Assembly: GCF_016711335.1 (NCBI RefSeq)
Contig: NZ_JADJTF010000001.1
Coordinates: 1,922,001 to 1,986,000, forward strand
From: Thiofilum sp.
GTDB lineage: Bacteria > Pseudomonadota > Gammaproteobacteria > Thiotrichales > Thiotrichaceae
Reading direction: 5' to 3'
DNA length: 64,000 nt
Below are positions 45,352-53,355 of the stretch, one piece after another. The notes under the pieces are model-generated. The model searched no databases. It saw nothing but the letters and a program-made list of their open reading frames with translations, and was not told the DNA's origin. Position 1 is the first letter of the stretch. Every line of letters starts with the position of its first letter. The translations under genes were made by a program, and so were the position numbers.

Positions 45352-47325
45352 TTAATTTTTATTACCGCGTTTTATAGTTAAACTGATCAATTGTGTTGTC
45401 CAATCAGGAGCAGATTTGGCAGATAATGCTAGAGAGCGATTATGTGTATTACTCGCCAGCTGCTCCAGAATATTTCCAAAAGCCCCTTGGTATTCTGATC
45501 TATTATCTGAAAGCATTAGACCTTGTTGTATTAATAAACTAGAATCAAATTCTTCTTCGCAAATAATAAGCTTAATAAAATCATTAACCTTTTGGATCCC
45601 AGCAGCCAATAGTTCGTCTTTAATATTGATTGGTATCGATCTACCGTCATAAGCTTTGATATTAGGCTGCTTTTTAAAGTGACCTTCTTTTTCAGAACCA
45701 GTATGACTAAGCCAACTACCGCTAGCTAAAATATTAGATATTTCCCCTGTACTTCCATCAAAGTAAAGTAAAGCAAAATATAATCTGGGTTGGTTTTCTT
45801 TAAGTTTTAGCTCTAAATTGAAAGCAGGGCTATGCCACTTATAACCATCAAAGATATAGTTAAACTCCACATCTTGATTGCTAAAGCGCTCATTATTATA
45901 AGTAATTACTATATCGATAGGATTGTTTAAACGACTACTTGGATTATATAGCGCAAGTTTCTGATGCCAGCGAGCCATAACAGCCGCCTGCTGTAATACA
46001 TCGAAAGCATTATCAACCTCTGGAAATAATATCTGAGTATCATAAGCTTTCGTAATTGTATAGCTGTTGTTATGAAAATGGATGGTATACAAAGGATTTT
46101 CGGCGCATTCCTTTAAAAAATGACCTGCATCTGAAATGGTTTCATCTTGAATAAGCAGTTCTTTTAAGGGTTGAATCCCAGTTAGGTTACCCTCAAGCTT
46201 TATAGGCATTTTCGGCAGGTTACTGTGTATAAAAATGGCAGTATAGGATGACTGCTTAAGCAAATTTGTATTCTCAATACTAAGGCTGCTTTGGAAGCTT
46301 TCAATATCAACTATTTTAGCAATGCTAGTGTTAACTTTTATATGGATAAGATCAGCATTATTTTCAAATAGTGCAACTTTATCTCCTAGATGGAGACCTT
46401 GTATACTACCTGCGTTAAGTTTCCAGTGTCCCTCGTTATCTTTAAACGCTAATAATCTTAAAGGTAATAATTCAGTGCCAAAAACAGCTTGGTTAATTTG
46501 AGCACCATTAATTGCTTCAATTTGTGGGCTTTGGTTTAAAGTACGCGCTTGTATTTTTTGATAAATACGATTGCGCAGCTCTTGATAACTAATAGAATAT
46601 TGTAAAGTAGATAAAGCCTCACAGAGTGCGACAGTAAATAAACCATGTCGTCCTAAATGAGCATTGATATTAGCTTCTATTGAAAACTGATAGTCTGAGC
46701 AAGCAGCGATTAGAATATGCTTTCCATTTGCAGATCGTACTTGCTCTAGTAATTGATGATTATAGTCAGCGTTTCGTATGAGGGATTTGCCAAATACATA
46801 ATTGTTTAATGCATAATGGTTAATATCAGCCGGAGCTTGTCTGATACCAGCTATTAATTCAGAGGGGCGACTACCATGACCACCATGACAACAATCTAGT
46901 AAGATGACTATATGAGCACATTTTGGTGCGAGCAGGGCAATTAAATAGTGTAATTCTTTATCTAGTAAATCAGGTGTACCTCCTACTCTACTATCATGAC
47001 AAACTAATGATTCATTAAAGCGATCAGGTTCTAAATCCCAAAATATTTCAGGTGCAATAGATTGTGCTCCATGACCAGAAAAATAAAACATAGCAGTATC
47101 ATTGGGTTGCCAATTACGCTCTATTAAGTAATTTTGAAAGGTGTCAATGATGTTTTGATGAGTTGCCTCTTGATTAAGAAGAGTTACTAGATTGTCTGAG
47201 TGAATATTAAAGCGCTCACGTAAGGTTTTTGAAAGCAGTTCGACATCGTTCACACAGCCCATGAGCGTAGGCACTTCAGGGGCTAAGTAATGATTAATAC
47301 CAATCAGCAGACCATATATTGCCAT
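45352..47325 (-). CDS. Metacaspase-type (C14) peptidase with long C-terminal extension
   Basis: A 657-residue protein. Residues 1-290 are a C14 peptidase: YGLLIGINHYLAPEVPTLMG, His85 in YFSGHGAQ, Cys146 in LLDCCHGG and HILIAACSDYQ. The remainder (~300-657) is a beta-rich extension without a family I can name. It has features seen in bacterial caspase-like proteins that carry a DUF4384-type surface module (VYVTY-like strands, YFALLYFDGSTGEISNI). AGGAG precedes the ATG. It is the first gene of the caspase operon, and the GC content is low relative to the prp genes. Confidence 0.85.
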   Translation of the reverse strand: MAIYGLLIGINHYLAPEVPTLMGCVNDVELLSKTLRERFNIHSDNLVTLLNQEATHQNIIDTFQNYLIERNWQPNDTAMFYFSGHGAQSIAPEIFWDLEPDRFNESLVCHDSRVGGTPDLLDKELHYLIALLAPKCAHIVILLDCCHGGHGSRPSELIAGIRQAPADINHYALNNYVFGKSLIRNADYNHQLLEQVRSANGKHILIAACSDYQFSIEANINAHLGRHGLFTVALCEALSTLQYSISYQELRNRIYQKIQARTLNQSPQIEAINGAQINQAVFGTELLPLRLLAFKDNEGHWKLNAGSIQGLHLGDKVALFENNADLIHIKVNTSIAKIVDIESFQSSLSIENTNLLKQSSYTAIFIHSNLPKMPIKLEGNLTGIQPLKELLIQDETISDAGHFLKECAENPLYTIHFHNNSYTITKAYDTQILFPEVDNAFDVLQQAAVMARWHQKLALYNPSSRLNNPIDIVITYNNERFSNQDVEFNYIFDGYKWHSPAFNLELKLKENQPRLYFALLYFDGSTGEISNILASGSWLSHTGSEKEGHFKKQPNIKAYDGRSIPINIKDELLAAGIQKVNDFIKLIICEEEFDSSLLIQQGLMLSDNRSEYQGAFGNILEQLASNTHNRSLALSAKSAPDWTTQLISLTIKRGNKN

Positions 47326-47636
47326 GCTTTTTGCTCCTAGTAGAAAGCAAAGACATTACAGGCTAAACTACATTGATGCCTAATTAGGTAACCCAATACC
47401 GAGAGAGTTTTATTGACTAAAGCCTGCTTACTAGCTTTTAAATTAGGTAGACTATTAAGGTATTTAATAGTTCAGGAAATTATATGATTATTCTTAATAA
47501 ATAGGAAAGCATATTTCACTAGCCTATTTATTTGAATTTTCTATGGATATATTGATTTTTATTATGGTTTTTATGCCTATAGGAATAAAAACTATAGACA
47601 TAAGCTAAAAAAGCAAAGAACAAAATTTAAAGGCAC
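47326..47636. other. Upstream region of the caspase operon
   Basis: A 311-bp, strongly AT-rich non-coding stretch that must contain the promoter of the leftward caspase operon. A perfect palindrome CCTAATTAGG lies at 47379-47388, about 55 bp before the start codon, and could be an operator. No other feature is supported. Confidence 0.45.
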
Positions 47637-47808
47637 TTAATTACAATACTTAGCTGTCGTTGTAACCGATTTCACTTCTACCTTTGCGCCTTTATCAATC
47701 ACAAACTCACTAAAGCCAATCGGATTATTCGGCTTACCCCAATCATAGGTATAACCTAAACGCGTCCAAGGATAGCCTTTGTCACCATACGAACTGTCCT
47801 TAAGCAAG
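47637..47808 (-). pseudogene. Truncated paralogue of the lipoprotein at 61067-61807
   Basis: Only the last ~57 codons remain. They encode SSYGDKGYPWTRLGYTYDWG and PNNPIGFSEFVIDKGAKVEVKSV, then a distinct end (TTTAKYCN) and TAA. The nucleotide sequence is almost identical to 61090-61248 but diverges at the extreme 3' end, so this is a diverged second copy rather than a fresh duplication. The 5' part has been replaced by transposase debris. Confidence 0.8.
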
Positions 47809-47868
47809 TTAAACCTATATCCTTATACACAAGTTGCCAACCTACTGTAAACTTAGCTATTTTTATCA

Positions 47869-47997
47869 ATGAACTGGTCATCTACTGAATTTAACGACCT
47901 AGATTTGGGAGACAATCGCCTCAAAGTCCGCCGTAAAGAGGTCGTGTGGTCAATTAGTCACCGCCAGCGATGGTTGGTTAGGAGAACACTTATATAG
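47869..47997 (+). pseudogene. Remnant of an IS4/Tn5-type transposase (N-terminus)
   Basis: A 42-codon frame, MNWSSTEFNDLDLGDNRLKV and onward to TAG, matches the N-terminal DNA-binding domain of Tn5-like IS4-family transposases (W...EF...DLGDxRLxxR). Nothing of the catalytic domain is left. It abuts the truncated lipoprotein gene and probably caused its truncation. Confidence 0.65.
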
Positions 47998-48043
47998 ATG
48001 GGCGCTGTGGTTGATAGAAGTGTTTTAAATGAGCGCTATAGCC

Positions 48044-49396
48044 TCAAGGTAATGCCTCATACTTCTTAATCAAGCGATACACATTGCGCTCACTAATGTC
48101 CATGGCACGCGCTACTTTGCCTCGATGACCTTGATACTGATCCAGTAATAGATTCACATATTGCTTTTCTACTGACTCTAAAGTAGGAATTTCATCAAAT
48201 TGCAGACAAAAACTTTTACGATTAGGAGGGGGATAAACACTATGCTCAGCACTCAAAGTAAAATGCTCAGCCATAATCTGCTCTGCATTGCCCGACAAAA
48301 TAATCGCGCGTTCTACCATGTTTTTAAGCTCGCGGATATTACCGGGCCAAGAATATTCTAATAGCTTGTCGAGTGCTACTGAGGTGATTTGTTTATTTAC
48401 ACGGCGCGAGAAATCGTGATTATGAATAAAGTGATTAACCAAGGCGGGTATATCTTCTTTACGCTCCCGTAAAGGAGGCACATAAATAATAAAAGCATTA
48501 AGACGATAAAATAAATCCGCTCTAAACGAGCCATCCTGTGACATAGTAAGTAAATCACGATTGGTCGCTGCGACTACGCGCACATTAGCACTCAAATCAC
48601 GCGTACCTCCTAAGCGCCTAAAGCGTCCAGTTTCTAAAACACGGAGTAATTTCGCCTGAATCGCCGGAGTAATTTCACCAATTTCATCTAAAAATAACGT
48701 TCCGCCCTCAGCACTTTCAATCAGCCCCTTTTTTTGTCGATCGGCTCCGGTAAAAGCGCCTTTTTCATGCCCAAATAACTCAGACTCAAATAAATTTTCC
48801 TGCATGGTGCAGCAATCTAAAGCAACATAACCCTGTTTGGCGACTTGGCTGCGCTCATGAATTTCACGCGCCACTAATTCTTTACCGACGCCACTTTCCC
48901 CCTGAATCAACACAGTCATCATGCTAGGAGCGACCGCACTAATTATTTTCTCGACTTCTTTAAGGGCTGGACTATTACCGATCATAAACGAGCGCGGTTT
49001 AGTCACATGCTCTTTAAGATAGAGAAACTCTTGGCGCATATTATGCGTATCAAGCGTTTTGCGAATGACCAGTTCTAGCTCATCAATATTGACAGGTTTT
49101 AATAAGTACTCCGCTGCTCCGGCCCGCATCGCATTGACCGCATCTTTAACATTGCCATAGGCTGTTAAAATAATGACGGGATAATCGGGTGTTAATAAAG
49201 GCAATAAGTTAGTACCGCGTGCATCCGGTAGGTGGCAATCTAAGAGCACTAGATGCGGGTCATGTTGTTGCAGATAGACTTGAGCTTCGGCCCAAGAGTG
49301 TACGCCCATAGCACCATAACCCATTTTATTAAGCTGCCCCACGATCAAACGATTGAGGGTGACATCATCATCAATGACTAATAAGAGGGGTAACAT
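48044..49396 (-). CDS. NtrC-family sigma-54-dependent response regulator
   Basis: A 450-residue activator with a receiver domain (phospho-acceptor Asp53 in LLDCHLPD). The AAA+ domain has Walker A GESGVGKE, ESELFGHEKGAFTGA (the sigma-54 contact loop) and LFLDEIGEI. The C-terminal Fis-type HTH is KVARAMDISERNVYRLIKKY. It starts 3 bp after the histidine kinase stop. The divergent operon has an exact -24/-12 promoter and upstream inverted repeats, making it the evident target. Confidence 0.94.
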   Translation of the reverse strand: MLPLLLVIDDDVTLNRLIVGQLNKMGYGAMGVHSWAEAQVYLQQHDPHLVLLDCHLPDARGTNLLPLLTPDYPVIILTAYGNVKDAVNAMRAGAAEYLLKPVNIDELELVIRKTLDTHNMRQEFLYLKEHVTKPRSFMIGNSPALKEVEKIISAVAPSMMTVLIQGESGVGKELVAREIHERSQVAKQGYVALDCCTMQENLFESELFGHEKGAFTGADRQKKGLIESAEGGTLFLDEIGEITPAIQAKLLRVLETGRFRRLGGTRDLSANVRVVAATNRDLLTMSQDGSFRADLFYRLNAFIIYVPPLRERKEDIPALVNHFIHNHDFSRRVNKQITSVALDKLLEYSWPGNIRELKNMVERAIILSGNAEQIMAEHFTLSAEHSVYPPPNRKSFCLQFDEIPTLESVEKQYVNLLLDQYQGHRGKVARAMDISERNVYRLIKKYEALP

Positions 49397-49399
49397 AAC

Positions 49400-51319
49400 T
49401 TAATAGTCCTCAGCTTTATGATCTGCATCGGGAAAGGTTAGACGAAACACCGTGTGACCTGCTTGATGGGCAATGAGTTGAACGCTTCCATGATGTTGAG
49501 TGACTAAGCTACGCACAATCGTTAACCCTAAGCCAGAACCCATTTGCCCGATGCGCCGACTAAAAAAGGGATCAAAAATACGTGAGACAATTTCTGCATT
49601 AATACCAACCCCCGTGTCTTGCACTTCAATCAGCACCTGATTGTCGAGTATTTCAGTGCGTAGAGTCAAAAGCCCTCCTTTAGGCATGGCATGAAACGCA
49701 TTTTGTACCAGATTTAAAATAATCATGCGTAGATCATTATCGGCCGCCAAAATACGTGGCTGTTGAGGAGCAAGCTCCAATACCTGTTCAATCTGCTGTT
49801 GTTCACGCTCAAAATGCAATAGGGATAGGGTCTCAATAATAACGCTATTCACCTCCACTAATTCGATATGATTACTAGAGAGTGTACCCAGTTTCATGAG
49901 CCTACGGGTGACTTTTAGACATTGATCTACTTGTTCGTCCACTAAATGCAGATAGTCTTTAAGTTCGGTGATGGTTTGTGGAGTATTGTCATCTTGATTT
50001 AATAAAGTATCGCTCGCTTGCAGTGCGATACGTACCGAGGCTAGAGGATTATGAATTTCATGCGCGACTCCTGCCGCTAGCTCGCCTAGGGCTGAAAGTT
50101 TTTGTTCGTGTGAATAATGCACTGCCTGTTCTAAGTCTCGAATCGCTTCAACTACCCAAAGCGCATTGGCGTGTTGAGCAGGTGCTTTGAGACGTGCTGC
50201 ATAGACCTCTGTATTTAGAATACTACCGTCAGGGCGTTGAATCGTTTCAATAAATTTGAGGCTAGGTTGCTCATCACTCAAAGCCGCTAAGGGGCAAGTG
50301 CGTAATGAGGGCGGGCAGGGGCTATCGCGTTGATAGGTAATAGCATAGCAATAGTGTTGGCGTAGTAGTTGAGCATCAGGGTATCCCGTTTGTTGGGCAT
50401 AGGCTTTATTAGCCACAATAATTTTATAATCCTGATCAATTACACGTACCCCGTCTGGCACACCGTCAATAATGCCCTGCAAAAACTGTTCACGATCTTG
50501 TAAGGCAGTATGGCTGGTTTGTAAGTGCTCGGCCATATGATTGAAAGTATGGGCCAGTTGCGTCAGCTCATTATGACCTTGGACGGTAACACGCGCTTGT
50601 AAATTGCCTTGTGAGAGCAAAGTACTGGCTTGATGTAATTGCTGAATCGGGTTCAATACATGGCGGCGCATAAACCACCAGCTTGCACCCGCACTAGCCG
50701 TGAGCGCTATAAAACCAGCCCCTAGTAAAAATAATAAGATTTGCTCGTTTTTTTGGCGTAGAGCATTCACCTCATGATCCACGACTAAAATGCCATTAAC
50801 GGGGTGCTGGGTTAGCTCACCATGACAGCCTATACAAGCAGGTTGGTTAGGTACAGGATGAAAGGTGCGCAAACGCGGCTCTTGATTAGGCAAGGTAATA
50901 AATTGACTAATCGGTTGCAGCGGCAGGTCTTGAACCCGACAGTGAGAGCAAAAATGTTGAATAATATCCGCGCGTTGTTGCCCAATTAGCTCCTTATCAG
51001 AGGCAAAGCGTACCTCACCTTGAGGGTTAAGAATCAATACCTCTCTAATTTGGGCTTGAGCGCCTAAATCAGTCACCGTTTCCTGTAGTCCTACTAAATC
51101 ACGCCGTAGCATGGCGCGTTCTAAAGCCGATTTTAATAATAAACTCACTGAAGCGGAGGCTTGCGTGCGCTCTTCAGTCAGTTGGGCTTGATAAAAATAG
51201 AAAAACAACACCAAAAATAAGATTGACACGCTTATCAAAATGCTCAGCAAAAACGTAATAAACCGCTTACTGAGTGTTGAGCTAGACGAGGTGTTAGCCA
51301 TTGAAAAGGGTAGAGTCAT
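49400..51319 (-). CDS. Membrane sensor histidine kinase with CxxCH haem-binding sensor domain
   Basis: A 639-residue kinase with TM1 (about 20-42) and a periplasmic domain containing FCSHC and a c-type haem motif CIGCH (Cys162-Cys165-His166). TM2 (~193-213), HAMP, and a PAS domain with several cysteines (HYCYAIT...DSPCPPSLRTCPL) follow. HisKA has the phospho-histidine in GVAHEIHNPLASV, and HATPase has NAFHAMPKGG and GSGLGLTIV. It probably senses redox state or a periplasmic oxidant via haem. First gene of the kinase-regulator pair, divergent from the molybdoenzyme operon. Confidence 0.9.
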   Translation of the reverse strand: MTLPFSMANTSSSSTLSKRFITFLLSILISVSILFLVLFFYFYQAQLTEERTQASASVSLLLKSALERAMLRRDLVGLQETVTDLGAQAQIREVLILNPQGEVRFASDKELIGQQRADIIQHFCSHCRVQDLPLQPISQFITLPNQEPRLRTFHPVPNQPACIGCHGELTQHPVNGILVVDHEVNALRQKNEQILLFLLGAGFIALTASAGASWWFMRRHVLNPIQQLHQASTLLSQGNLQARVTVQGHNELTQLAHTFNHMAEHLQTSHTALQDREQFLQGIIDGVPDGVRVIDQDYKIIVANKAYAQQTGYPDAQLLRQHYCYAITYQRDSPCPPSLRTCPLAALSDEQPSLKFIETIQRPDGSILNTEVYAARLKAPAQHANALWVVEAIRDLEQAVHYSHEQKLSALGELAAGVAHEIHNPLASVRIALQASDTLLNQDDNTPQTITELKDYLHLVDEQVDQCLKVTRRLMKLGTLSSNHIELVEVNSVIIETLSLLHFEREQQQIEQVLELAPQQPRILAADNDLRMIILNLVQNAFHAMPKGGLLTLRTEILDNQVLIEVQDTGVGINAEIVSRIFDPFFSRRIGQMGSGLGLTIVRSLVTQHHGSVQLIAHQAGHTVFRLTFPDADHKAEDY

Positions 51320-51376
51320 AGGACAGGTTATCCCGCGCTAAAAAGCTACAGATAATTCTTAAGTATAATCCTATTA

Positions 51377-51439
51377 TGACATTTTGTCTGAATTTTAAAT
51401 GTCATGCCATTTTGACATATTTATTATGACAAAATGGCA
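51377..51439. promoter_or_regulatory. Upstream activating inverted repeats for the sigma-54 activator
   Basis: Two adjacent inverted repeats: TGACATTT...AAATGTCA (51377-51404), and TGCCATTTTGACAT / ATGACAAAATGGCA (arms 51405-51418 and 51426-51439, one mismatch). They lie ~90-150 bp upstream of the -24/-12 promoter, the normal distance for NtrC-type enhancer sites. They share the half-site ATGACAwwwTG. Confidence 0.75.
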
Positions 51440-51527
51440 GCATTTGAAGGGCTTATATAGAGCCAGCGCTTGGTTACTTTTGATAAAAATTAAATTAAAA
51501 CAATAATTTATAGTGATTTTTATTGTT

Positions 51528-51542
51528 TGGCATAGTTGGTGC
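51528..51542 (+). promoter_or_regulatory. Sigma-54 (-24/-12) promoter
   Basis: TGGCATA-gttg-GTGC matches the TGGCACG-N4-TTGC consensus with correct GG-to-GC spacing. Transcription would start near 51554, 27 bp before the ATG of the first gene of the molybdoenzyme operon. Confidence 0.8.
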
Positions 51543-51580
51543 AGCGTAAGGGTGTACGCGTCATGTAAAGGATCAGGATT

Positions 51581-51883
51581 ATGCCAATACGTGTGTTAAT
51601 GAATAGAGTCTTAGTAGGCTTGTGGTTGTTTTCGAGTTCAACATCGATGGTCAATGCAGTTGATTATATTGCAGGTCTTCAGCCCTCTCAGCGTCCTGAT
51701 CAAGCACCATTACTAACTGAAGTACAAAAAGAGGCTACTTGGTATGCCCACGCTCTTAAAGGTGTGGAGCCGCCTTACCCCTATTCCTTGCGCTTTTTGG
51801 AGGATCAAGGTTATTGGTTTACTCCCTTCAATCATGCAGGTATGACACCGCCCTACGATTTACGTGCTTGGCATTCTAAGTAG
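51581..51883 (+). CDS. Small exported protein, first gene of the sigma-54 operon
   Basis: A 100-residue protein with a signal peptide ending VNA. The mature part (~75 residues) is rich in Pro, Tyr and Trp (GVEPPYPYSLRFLEDQGYWF; MTPPYDLRAWHSK) and has no cysteine. No family recognised. It is encoded directly behind the -24/-12 promoter and 51 bp before the methionine-rich protein, so it is likely co-expressed with it in the periplasm. Confidence 0.7.
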   Translation: MPIRVLMNRVLVGLWLFSSSTSMVNAVDYIAGLQPSQRPDQAPLLTEVQKEATWYAHALKGVEPPYPYSLRFLEDQGYWFTPFNHAGMTPPYDLRAWHSK

Positions 51884-51934
51884 CTAGTCTGAATTCTTTA
51901 TCTTTGCTGTGACCCCATCTTTTAGGAGAGATTT

Positions 51935-53278
51935 ATGAAAGCATTATTAAAAAAAGTATTGCCTTTAATGGTTAGTGCTGTGTTGCTTGTTCCTGCTGTG
52001 TTTGCTGATCAACAAGGCATGTCAGGCATGGGTGGAATGAATGGTATGTCGGGAATGGGCGGCATGTCTGGCATGCAAGGGATGCAGGGCATGGGCGGCA
52101 TGTCTGGTATGCAGGGCATGGGTGGAATGAGTGGCATGCAAGGGATGTCTGGTATGGCAGGACAGCCAGCAGGAATGGTGTGTGCTAGATGGGTACCTGC
52201 TCAAGCAGGGATGCAAGGCATGCAGGGTATGGGTGGCATGAATGGCATGTCGGGCATGAGCGGTAATCAGCAAGGTATGTCTGGAATGCAGGGCATGGGT
52301 GGCATGTCCGGCATGAATGGCATGTCAGGAATGGGCGGTATGAATGGAATGTCTGGAATGAACGGTATGTCAGGAATGGGTGGCATGAATGGCATGTCCG
52401 GCATGGGCGGTATGAATGGTATGTCCGGCATGGGCGGTATGAATGGTATGTCTGGAATGAATGGCATGTCAGGCATGGGCGGTATGAATGGTATGTCTGG
52501 AATGAATGGCATGTCCGGCATGGGTGGAATGAACGGCATGTCAGGAATGAGCGGTAATCAGCAAGGTATGTCGGGAATGCAGGGCATGGGTGGCATGAAC
52601 GGTATGTCCGGTATGAATGGTATGTCTGGAATGGGTGGAATGGGTGGAATGAACGGCATGTCTGGAATGAACGGTATGTCAGGCATGGGCGGTATGGGTG
52701 GAATGAACGGCATGTCAGGAATGAGCGGTAATCAGCAAGGTATGTCGGGAATGCAGGGTATGGGTGGCATGAACGGTATGTCCGGCATGAACGGTATGTC
52801 AGGAATGAATGGTATGTCAGGAATGAACGGTATGTCAGGAATGAATGGCATGTCAGGAATGAACGGTATGTCAGGAATGAACGGTATGTCAGGAATGAAC
52901 GGTATGTCAGGAATGAACGGTATGTCAGGAATGGGTGGCATGAACGGTATGTCTGGTATGGCAGGCGCTCCGGGCGAAGGTTGGGTTTGTGCTGAATGGG
53001 TTCCTGCACAGCAAGGCATGGGTGGTATGTCCGGCATGCAAGGCATGGGTGGCATGAATGGTATGTCCGGTATGGGCGGAATGTCCGGTATGCAAGGCAT
53101 GGGTGGCATGAACGGTATGTCAGGAATGGGCGGCATGTCTGGTATGCAAGGCATGAATGGTATGTCAGGAATGGGCGGTATGTCTGGTATGCAAGGCATG
53201 GGTGGCATGAACGGTATGTCCGGTATGGGTGGCATGTCCGGTATGCAAGGACAAAATTGGACCCCTCCTAAAAACTAA
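51935..53278 (+). CDS. Exported methionine/glycine-rich repeat protein
   Basis: A 447-residue precursor with a signal peptide ending VFA. Almost the whole mature protein follows a three-residue rhythm xGM (SGM, NGM, GGM, QGM), so about one residue in three is methionine. Two short non-repetitive inserts share the motif VCAxWVPAQ (near residues 82 and 353), each with one cysteine. No known domain. Possible roles are a sacrificial oxidant sink whose Met-sulfoxide is recycled, a copper-binding protein, or an extracellular matrix protein. Its operon encodes a DmsA-like molybdoenzyme, favouring the first (inference). AGGAGAG precedes the ATG. Confidence 0.88.
   Translation: MKALLKKVLPLMVSAVLLVPAVFADQQGMSGMGGMNGMSGMGGMSGMQGMQGMGGMSGMQGMGGMSGMQGMSGMAGQPAGMVCARWVPAQAGMQGMQGMGGMNGMSGMSGNQQGMSGMQGMGGMSGMNGMSGMGGMNGMSGMNGMSGMGGMNGMSGMGGMNGMSGMGGMNGMSGMNGMSGMGGMNGMSGMNGMSGMGGMNGMSGMSGNQQGMSGMQGMGGMNGMSGMNGMSGMGGMGGMNGMSGMNGMSGMGGMGGMNGMSGMSGNQQGMSGMQGMGGMNGMSGMNGMSGMNGMSGMNGMSGMNGMSGMNGMSGMNGMSGMNGMSGMNGMSGMGGMNGMSGMAGAPGEGWVCAEWVPAQQGMGGMSGMQGMGGMNGMSGMGGMSGMQGMGGMNGMSGMGGMSGMQGMNGMSGMGGMSGMQGMGGMNGMSGMGGMSGMQGQNWTPPKN
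52020..53250 (+). repeat. In-frame tandem repeat tract (9- and 18-bp units)
   Basis: The coding tract is built of ATGnnnGGn triplets. At 52783-52935 a nearly pure 18-bp unit (GGTATGTCAGGAATGAAC) repeats about nine times, and larger blocks such as SGNQQGMSGMQGM recur three times. High identity between units suggests recent expansion by slippage, so length probably varies between strains. Confidence 0.88.
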
Positions 53279-53303
53279 TGGACTGTTACTCATAACCTAT
53301 GAA

Positions 53304-53333
53304 GCTACAGACACGTACCTTGGTGTCTGTAGC
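53304..53333 (+). terminator. Strong intra-operon hairpin after the Met-rich gene
   Basis: GCTACAGACAC-gtaccttg-GTGTCTGTAGC is a perfect 11-bp stem located 26 bp after the Met-rich stop codon. There is no T-run, so it more likely protects the upstream mRNA from 3' exonucleases (higher expression of the Met-rich protein) than terminates fully. Confidence 0.65.
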
Positions 53334-53355
53334 TCTTGATTAAGGGAGTGTTATT

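Noticed and set aside
52185..53009. Long antisense frame (274 codons) and other long antisense or shifted frames across the Met-rich gene
   Set aside because: The 9-bp periodicity of the repeat leaves every frame open; the products are nonsense repeats (Pro/Ile/Met or Ser/Tyr/Cys) with no start region, and the sense frame has a signal peptide and ribosome-binding site.
52020..53250. Repeat array considered as CRISPR
   Set aside because: Units are contiguous and coding, with no unique spacers and no cas genes.
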